The translations under genes and the position numbers were made by a program. Positions 6,623-10,898 of a stretch of DNA of 10,898 nt are shown piece by piece. The stretch is from JAZSQZ01 sp045538175 (GTDB taxonomy: Bacteria; Bacillota; Clostridia; Christensenellales; UBA1242), in NCBI GenBank assembly GCA_045538175.1, contig JAZSQZ010000085.1, forward strand, positions 1 to 10,898, read 5' to 3'. The notes under the pieces were generated by a model, which saw nothing but the letters and a program-made list of their open reading frames with translations, was not told the origin of the DNA and ran no database searches. Every line of letters starts with the position of its first letter. Position 1 is the first letter of the stretch.

Positions 6623-7114
6623 TTACTTTGTCAAATAATAAACAAACAAAGGATGAGCACCATCTGGATAACTATCAAGGACAGTCAAAGTAACATCTCT
6701 TTCGTTGTTCATATACTGATTATTGTAAGCACCAGCATTGTTACACATCTGAATTACATTTGCGTACTTTTCATTTAGTTCCTTAATTGCCTTTTCATAG
6801 TCAGCAAACTTTTCAGTAATTTGTAGCTTGCCTTGTGGAGCAATTATTTCGCCCTTGTCATTCTTATCAGCAAACTGAACTTGAAGTTTCTGAATTTCTT
6901 GCTTGTACTGATTTACATTTGGGTCAGTATCTGGGTTAAAAATTCCACCCATTACTTCGCCATAAGTCTTTTCAAGTTCCTTCAAATTAGCAAGAACGCA
7001 AGCAGTTACATCAGCACTAACACCGTGTTCAGCAGCAATCTTGTTCAAAAATTCAAAGAAATTTTTAACTTCAAAGTTCTTCATTCTAGTCTGTTTTGTC
7101 TTCAATTCACTCAT
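6623..7114 (-). CDS. unrecognised 163-aa phage protein
   Basis: 163 residues; no confident family. The sequence is mostly helical and charged. An N-terminal helix-turn-helix-like stretch (about residues 14-50) is followed by a Gly-Gly and Asn-Pro-Asp turn (56-65), a long helical middle broken by an Asn-Asp-Lys-Gly turn (about 84-88), and a short aromatic tail ending in FVYYLTK. The general build resembles small phage proteins such as DUF1617, but I would not assign it. The start at 7114 has a clear ribosome site (GGAG, about 10 nt upstream). It begins 4 nt after the stop of the ATP-grasp gene, in the same direction, and a terminator follows it. A TATAAATA box at 7190-7197 might give it extra, late transcription. 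Confidence 0.8.
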   Translation of the reverse strand: MSELKTKQTRMKNFEVKNFFEFLNKIAAEHGVSADVTACVLANLKELEKTYGEVMGGIFNPDTDPNVNQYKQEIQKLQVQFADKNDKGEIIAPQGKLQITEKFADYEKAIKELNEKYANVIQMCNNAGAYNNQYMNNERDVTLTVLDSYPDGAHPLFVYYLTK

Positions 7115-7118
7115 TTTA

Positions 7119-8006
7119 TTAACTCCTATTTGTTATTTCTAAAACACCACTACAAGGCGAGAAAGTCAATTCACCAAAGTAGATTACATTATTTATACAA
7201 TACATATCACACCTTACAAATTTAAAAGGTCTAACAAGTGCTTTTACATAAGGTTTCATTCTTTCCAATATAGCTTTTTGAGAAGGAAATAAATCTACTT
7301 GGTCTGGTTCAGCACCAATAAACCATTTATTCTGATTACCCCATTCATCTACGAAAGCTACATACTGTTCATAGTTCTTTCCACACTTGCGTGTTAATCC
7401 AACACCTTCAATTTCGCCATATTCACACCAGAAACTCCAATCTAAAGGCTGTTGAACATAAACAGGTTGAACAACATAACCAGGTTTAATCCACTTATAT
7501 TGGAGTTCTAATCCTGAAATATAAGCATAATTTGTGTTTAACCATCTGTTCATATTTTCAACAACAATTTCGTGCTTAGTTTGTTTTGGAGTGTACATCA
7601 AATTATAACCAGAACCGTGATTACATTTAATTATGTAATGCCAATCACTTGGTCTTTCATCTAATTTATCCAAAATATTTTCATCAAAGGTCTTTCTATA
7701 TCCTCGCCATTCATAAGGTAATTGTAATTCAGTCATACCCATACTAGCAAGTTCATCATAAACACCAACTTTATCTGACCAACGGGACTTCAAACGAATA
7801 TAAGCAATATCAGGATTTTCTATATCTTCAATTTTAAGCTTAGCAATTCGGTCCACTATGTTCTGTGGTTCTTCCAAATTGAGTGAAGGCATATTAGACA
7901 ACAGCCAATCTTTAGCGAATTTTACTTTGTCTTCACAAAAGCGACAATCGTCATATTCACCTTTCACTAAGCCTTGCTTCCATTTTTCTTTATATTCGTT
8001 TATCAT
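7119..8006 (-). CDS. TupA-like ATP-grasp protein, copy 1
   Basis: 295 residues, TupA-like ATP-grasp family (PF14305). YIIKCNHGSGYN (124-135) is the nucleotide-binding Lys plus Gly-rich loop. LDWSFWCEYGEIEGV in the middle matches the family's 'lDyKffcfnGk...' segment. FKFVRCDMYCI...FGELTFSPCSG (261-287) holds the probable magnesium ligands D267 and E279. The N-terminal 56 residues, with CRF.EDKV and PQNI.DRI, are shared with the second copy at 5420-6265. All motifs needed for activity look intact. The start overlaps the stop of the glycosyltransferase gene (ATGA) and lacks a strong ribosome site, so translation probably depends on coupling. The tie to a glycosyltransferase suggests it adds an amino acid or other carboxylate- or amine-bearing group to a glycan, as TupA is thought to do; the actual substrate is unknown. 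Confidence 0.87.
   Translation of the reverse strand: MINEYKEKWKQGLVKGEYDDCRFCEDKVKFAKDWLLSNMPSLNLEEPQNIVDRIAKLKIEDIENPDIAYIRLKSRWSDKVGVYDELASMGMTELQLPYEWRGYRKTFDENILDKLDERPSDWHYIIKCNHGSGYNLMYTPKQTKHEIVVENMNRWLNTNYAYISGLELQYKWIKPGYVVQPVYVQQPLDWSFWCEYGEIEGVGLTRKCGKNYEQYVAFVDEWGNQNKWFIGAEPDQVDLFPSQKAILERMKPYVKALVRPFKFVRCDMYCINNVIYFGELTFSPCSGVLEITNRS
7190..7197 (-). promoter_or_regulatory. possible T4-late-like box TATAAATA
   Basis: An exact TATAAATA on the minus strand, 76 nt before the ATG at 7114 and inside the 3' end of the upstream ATP-grasp gene. The bases after the core do not match the extended late consensus. With this base composition a few exact matches are expected by chance in the window, so the call is weak. 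Confidence 0.25.
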
Positions 8007-8902
8007 ATACCCATCAACTTTAATGTTTCTAACATCGTAAAATCTGGAATGTCATATCCACCGAAATATTTATTTGCCCTTACATCTTGGGCATACCACT
8101 GATGGTCTACTGCAGCACTACCGCGTTCAAATTTCTTTTTCCAATCAATGTCAGACTTTATGTGGTAGTGATACAATCTTAGACAAGCATTGTAATCTAC
8201 ATCACCATAGGTAGTGCTACTGATTCCAGTTCCATTGACAATAGAACATCTTTGTTTGTTTTCCAACTTTTCCTTCATAGGGTCAAAGATTACAGGCACA
8301 TGACCATATTCTTCACCAGACTTAACTGTAAAATCATATCTATACTTAGGGTCATAAACTACAATAGCCTTGCCTTGTGTAGATAAATCGTTTCTTCTGT
8401 AAAAGTGTGTTTTAGTGTACGGCAATACTCTATCACCAATCCAAAAATCGTGAGTACTCATTAAGGTTTGTGGAACAAGTACGCAACCAGGAACACCCAT
8501 ATTTACTTGAAACTTGGTCATAGAACCCAAGTAGGTTTCAAGTGGTTCATAAACCTTACCTTTAAACTTAGGGTCATACTGTTCTACCAGTTTCCAGTAG
8601 TCAAGATAATACCACAAGTACTCATCATCGTCAATAAAGGCAATCAAGTCACCCTTCTTAAATTCATAACGATTTTGGTTAAGAATGTCACTGAACAACT
8701 GCCATTGGTTAGGCCAACCATTAAGTTTTTCGTAAGTATGTTCTGTACCTTCAATAAGCCAAGTCATAATTTCACTAGAAATTGAAGGGTCGGAATCGTT
8801 ATCAATCAAGTGAATACGATAACCCATCTTATCGTGGTACTTGAACCACACAGATAAATCATCAAAGTTGTAACTTTTTGTAAGGCATACTATATGTTTC
8901 AT
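8003..8902 (-). CDS. family-2-type glycosyltransferase (Glyco_tranf_2_4-like)
   Basis: 299 residues. It should transfer a sugar from a nucleotide sugar to an unknown acceptor in the cytoplasm. The GT-A fold is visible: a first strand, then WFKYHDKMGY (19-28), matching the 'W..yH...G.d...iydN.S.D' signature; LIDNDSD (32-38); and IDDDEYLW (90-97), the metal-binding DXD region. Near the C-terminus LRLYHYHIKS (241-250) and KKFERGSAA (256-264) match the typical end of Glyco_tranf_2_4 (PF13704) and related proteins. Length is normal and nothing is missing. It overlaps both neighbours by ATGA, so it is part of a coupled set with the small acidic gene upstream and the ATP-grasp gene downstream. There is no signal peptide or membrane segment. 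Confidence 0.88.
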   Translation of the reverse strand: MKHIVCLTKSYNFDDLSVWFKYHDKMGYRIHLIDNDSDPSISSEIMTWLIEGTEHTYEKLNGWPNQWQLFSDILNQNRYEFKKGDLIAFIDDDEYLWYYLDYWKLVEQYDPKFKGKVYEPLETYLGSMTKFQVNMGVPGCVLVPQTLMSTHDFWIGDRVLPYTKTHFYRRNDLSTQGKAIVVYDPKYRYDFTVKSGEEYGHVPVIFDPMKEKLENKQRCSIVNGTGISSTTYGDVDYNACLRLYHYHIKSDIDWKKKFERGSAAVDHQWYAQDVRANKYFGGYDIPDFTMLETLKLMGI

Positions 8903-9219
8903 AGTTTCTTCTCTAAATCTTCATCAAGTCTTTTTTCAAGTTTTTCAACAATTAAATCAGCAATTTTATTAAACTCATTTTCATCAGGTGACTGTTTATA
9001 TTTTTCTGCTGCGAACCACTTTGTCATACAATCATCAAAGGATTTTTCAAAAAGTTCTTGTGCACTTTCTTCAAAATATCCTTCCCAATCTTCGTCTAGT
9101 TTCCAGTTGTCACAGATATAATCTATAACATCAGACCAACGAAATTTAGTTTTGTTTTCCCACATACTTAATATGTACTTAACCAAAGCAGTTTTAAGGG
9201 TTTTTTCACTTTCAGTCAT
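8899..9219 (-). CDS. small acidic helical protein, unrecognised
   Basis: 106 residues, rich in Glu, Asp, Lys and Trp and almost entirely helical by composition; family not recognised. The last third (about 78-106) has heptad spacing and probably forms a coiled coil. The negative charge and size are like many phage accessory proteins that bind host factors, but that is only a general likeness. The ribosome site GAGGA overlaps the TGA stop of the gene before it (gap 7 nt), and the stop overlaps the glycosyltransferase start (ATGA), so it is translated as part of the gp47-glycosyltransferase unit. Confidence 0.78.
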   Translation of the reverse strand: MTESEKTLKTALVKYILSMWENKTKFRWSDVIDYICDNWKLDEDWEGYFEESAQELFEKSFDDCMTKWFAAEKYKQSPDENEFNKIADLIVEKLEKRLDEDLEKKL

Positions 9220-9226
9220 ATTGTCC

Positions 9227-9550
9227 TCACCATAATTTAATAGGGTCTAAAGATTTTTTACCATTTAATTCATTGAGTTCTTCTAATAATTTTGTCAAAG
9301 CATATTCAGGATCTTTGTCTGCGAAAAACAAATTTTTATGTTTTACCGGTGCAGCTTTTGATTTGTTAAAAACATAAATTGCTACATTATGTTCAGCATA
9401 ATCTACACCGAGTTCTTTTAACATTTTATCCACTTCTTCATTTTGTGGAATATCTACTGCACAAACAATTTCATACCAAACAGCTAAATCATATATGACG
9501 TGCCATCTGTGGCGAGATTTTTTGCTATCTTTTTTAGGCAATTCAAACAT
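9227..9550 (-). CDS. small protein downstream of gp47, unrecognised
   Basis: 107 residues; family not recognised. A basic N-terminus (KKDSKKSRHR, 6-15) is followed by a Trp- and Tyr-rich alpha/beta core (about 16-63) and a helical C-terminal part (about 80-97). Its ATG shares one base with the gp47 stop (TAATG), a classic stop-start coupling, and AAAGGAAA lies just upstream. The basic start would suit nucleic acid binding. In T4, small genes also lie between 47 and 46, so this may be an analogue of those, although the sequence gives no proof. Confidence 0.78.
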   Translation of the reverse strand: MFELPKKDSKKSRHRWHVIYDLAVWYEIVCAVDIPQNEEVDKMLKELGVDYAEHNVAIYVFNKSKAAPVKHKNLFFADKDPEYALTKLLEELNELNGKKSLDPIKLW

Positions 9551-10608
9551 TAAGCTTCGTTTCCTTTAAAAGTGTTATACAAACTAACTAATTCATCATA
9601 CAATTCAGCTTTCGTCAATGTTGAAGGTAAAGCACTTTCAATTTGATTTAGATAATCTGTGAACAAATTAAGCATATTGAAATTGGCAGTGTTTACCTGA
9701 ACATTACTATCTTCATTTTCAGGCTTTGGGTCATTAAAAGTATTGATAGGATATGCTGGTAACAAAGTTCCTAATTCGTGTACCAAATCATAAATTTTCT
9801 TTGTTTCATTCTGGTATTCATAAGGAACGTGTATATCTACAACATTTCCTGTTACTTTGGTTCGGTCTACAACTGGGTAAGTAAATACATTGAATTTCAT
9901 TGATACAGAATTATTGTACCACTTGAAATTGTTTGTATCAAGGTCCAATATACCATAACCGCGTTCTTGGTTTTTATCAATTCTTGTAATTTGGTAAGGA
10001 GAACCTACATAAGTAATGGTCTGACCGTCAATATATTCTCTTCTACTTCTGCAGTGATAATGTCCTGTGTAAGTATGTTGGAATTTAGAAATAACATCTT
10101 GTATGGTCAAACCACCTTCAGACAATCTTCCACCACCAATATCAAAACTGATAATATCAAGGTGTGCGAACGCATACTTGTATTGGTCAAGGACTACCTG
10201 ATTAAAATCAGCATAATCTACAATCCAAGGTAACATCATAACTTTCTGTTCACCAAACATTACTTCAGTTGGTTTTTCATACACAGTAACATTTGGAAGC
10301 AAGTCCAATGCTTTCAAACTATTAACTTCAGTAGTAGTTGTGTGGAAAATATCGTGATTACCAACTACAACGTGTACAGTAAAATCCTTAAATGTTTCCT
10401 TAAATAAGTCCAAAACCACATTTTCAGTCTGAACATTAACTGCAAAACGAGTATCAAAAATATCACCACAAACAATGATGGTATCAATCTTCTTTTGTTT
10501 TAATTCAGGAACAAATTGTTCTTTGTAAAAGCGTAATTGGTTTTCTTGGAAAATTGTATCTGATTTTTTACAGCCAAAATGTAAATCTGCTATCAATGCT
10601 ACTTTCAT
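9550..10608 (-). CDS. 47: T4 gp47/SbcD/Mre11-type recombination nuclease subunit
   Basis: 352 residues, close to T4 gp47 (339). It is the metallophosphoesterase subunit of the gp46/gp47 (Rad50/Mre11, SbcC/SbcD-like) complex, which processes DNA ends for recombination-dependent replication and degrades host DNA. All metal-binding motifs are present in order: IADLHFG (6-12; D8, H10), GDIFDTR (48-54; D49), VVGNHD (81-86; N84, H85), AHLDI (148-152; H149) and TGHYHCR (181-187; H183, H185). The C-terminal part after about 240 is the cap and partner-binding region. No recognisable ribosome site precedes the ATG; a promoter-like sequence ends only 7 nt before it. The next gene starts within the stop codon. 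The partner gene 46 is not in the window. Confidence 0.93.
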   Translation of the reverse strand: MKVALIADLHFGCKKSDTIFQENQLRFYKEQFVPELKQKKIDTIIVCGDIFDTRFAVNVQTENVVLDLFKETFKDFTVHVVVGNHDIFHTTTTEVNSLKALDLLPNVTVYEKPTEVMFGEQKVMMLPWIVDYADFNQVVLDQYKYAFAHLDIISFDIGGGRLSEGGLTIQDVISKFQHTYTGHYHCRSRREYIDGQTITYVGSPYQITRIDKNQERGYGILDLDTNNFKWYNNSVSMKFNVFTYPVVDRTKVTGNVVDIHVPYEYQNETKKIYDLVHELGTLLPAYPINTFNDPKPENEDSNVQVNTANFNMLNLFTDYLNQIESALPSTLTKAELYDELVSLYNTFKGNEA

Positions 10609-10615
10609 ATAACCA

Positions 10616-10644
10616 AATATAATAATTTTTTAATCGTTTTACAA
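10616..10644 (-). promoter_or_regulatory. sigma70-like promoter before gp47
   Basis: On the minus strand, TTGTAA (10644-10639, 4 of 6 to TTGACA) and TATATT (10621-10616, 5 of 6 to TATAAT) are separated by exactly 17 nt. The expected transcription start falls at or next to the A of the gp47 ATG (10608), implying a leaderless or near-leaderless early mRNA. This fits the missing ribosome site. The region is AT-rich, so chance matches are possible. Confidence 0.4.
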
Positions 10645-10662
10645 TTTAATCAAAATTTAATT

Positions 10663-10881
10663 TTACTTGAAATCTTGATTAAGTTCTTTCTTTTTTCTTT
10701 TGACGGCACCTTTTTTATATTCAACAACTGCAGCGTTATATTTCTCAACTAAAACTGAAAATTTAGTTTCAGCCTCTTCTAAAGTTTTTGGTGTGTCACT
10801 AGGACCAACACCACATATTACGTGCAGTTTTTCATCATAAAAAACATCTTCAAGCCATTCATTAAATTTCTTTTCTTTCAT
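10663..10881 (-). CDS. small charged protein, unrecognised, possibly 5'-incomplete
   Basis: 72 residues from the ATG at 10881. The frame stays open to the right edge of the window and the ribosome site before this ATG is poor, so the true start may lie outside. The family is not recognised. The N-terminal part is helical and acidic, followed by a short turn with VGPSDTP (25-31), a helix and a very basic C-terminus (KKGAVKRKKK). The last residues, ELNQDFK, closely match the end of the 97-aa protein at 6258-6551. It is followed by a 54-nt gap before gp47, which may hold a promoter. Confidence 0.6.
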   Translation of the reverse strand: MKEKKFNEWLEDVFYDEKLHVICGVGPSDTPKTLEEAETKFSVLVEKYNAAVVEYKKGAVKRKKKELNQDFK

Positions 10882-10898
10882 TCTACAGAATTCAAATT

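Noticed and set aside
6833..7225. Plus-strand open frames opposite the minus-strand genes (for example here and 8468-8785)
   Set aside because: They lack ribosome sites, have biased low-complexity composition and mirror well-supported minus-strand genes.
8067..8074. AATAAATA on the minus strand 61 nt before the ATP-grasp gene at 8006
   Set aside because: Lies inside the glycosyltransferase gene, matches only the late-promoter core with one mismatch, and has no extended match. Such 8-mers are expected by chance here.
10646..10682. Inverted repeat TTAATCAA/TTGATTAA around the stop of the 72-aa gene, as a terminator
   Set aside because: The stem is nearly all A-T with a 21-nt loop and no clear T-tract after it, so it is too weak to call.

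Overview
This AT-rich window looks like part of the genome of a tailed, T4-type (myovirus-like) phage. The main evidence is a full-length T4 gp47/SbcD-type recombination nuclease gene (9550-10608, minus), long phage tail genes on the plus strand, tightly packed and often overlapping small genes, and T4-late-like promoter motifs. The code is standard: TAA, TGA and TAG all end genes, and no long gene has an internal TAG. The host cannot be fixed. A FISUMP-like (Fibrobacter succinogenes major paralogous) domain hints at a gut or rumen Fibrobacterota/Bacteroidota-type environment. The strong Shine-Dalgarno sequences (AAGGAGG) argue somewhat against a typical Bacteroidota host.

Plus strand, 1-5433. 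The 3' part of an unrecognised gene (1-633) ends at a clear intrinsic terminator (657-680). A CATAAATA late-promoter-like box and a strong ribosome site then lead into a DUF1353-family gene (706-1158). This is coupled by an ATGA overlap to a coiled-coil/Gly-Ser-linker/FISUMP-like protein (1155-1952), a candidate tail adhesin. A second and better T4-late-like promoter (1951-1963) heads a three-gene unit: an acidic unknown protein (1980-2567), a 507-aa tail-fibre-like protein (2579-4102) and a 440-aa unknown (4111-5433). A hairpin plus T-tract at 5515-5554 is the only visible terminator for this unit. It lies inside the coding sequence of the convergent minus-strand gene.

Minus strand, 10881-5420. 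A small gene (possibly cut by the window edge) is followed by gp47, then two small unknown genes, a family-2-type glycosyltransferase (8003-8902), a TupA-like ATP-grasp protein (7119-8006) and a 163-aa unknown (6623-7114). From gp47 onward these genes are joined by overlaps or gaps of at most 7 nt. An intrinsic terminator (6565-6603) closes this run. Beyond it are a 97-aa unknown (6258-6551, with two possible starts) and a second TupA-like ATP-grasp protein (5420-6265), whose 3' end overlaps the plus-strand 440-aa gene by 14 bp.

The most interesting content is the glycosyltransferase with two diverged TupA-like ATP-grasp paralogues, between a recombination nuclease and a tail-gene cluster. 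I infer a glycan-decoration cassette acting on virion proteins, phage DNA or the host surface; the target is not visible from sequence. No stretch over 300 bases lacks a gene, and I saw no tRNA, CRISPR array, insertion sequence or retroelement.
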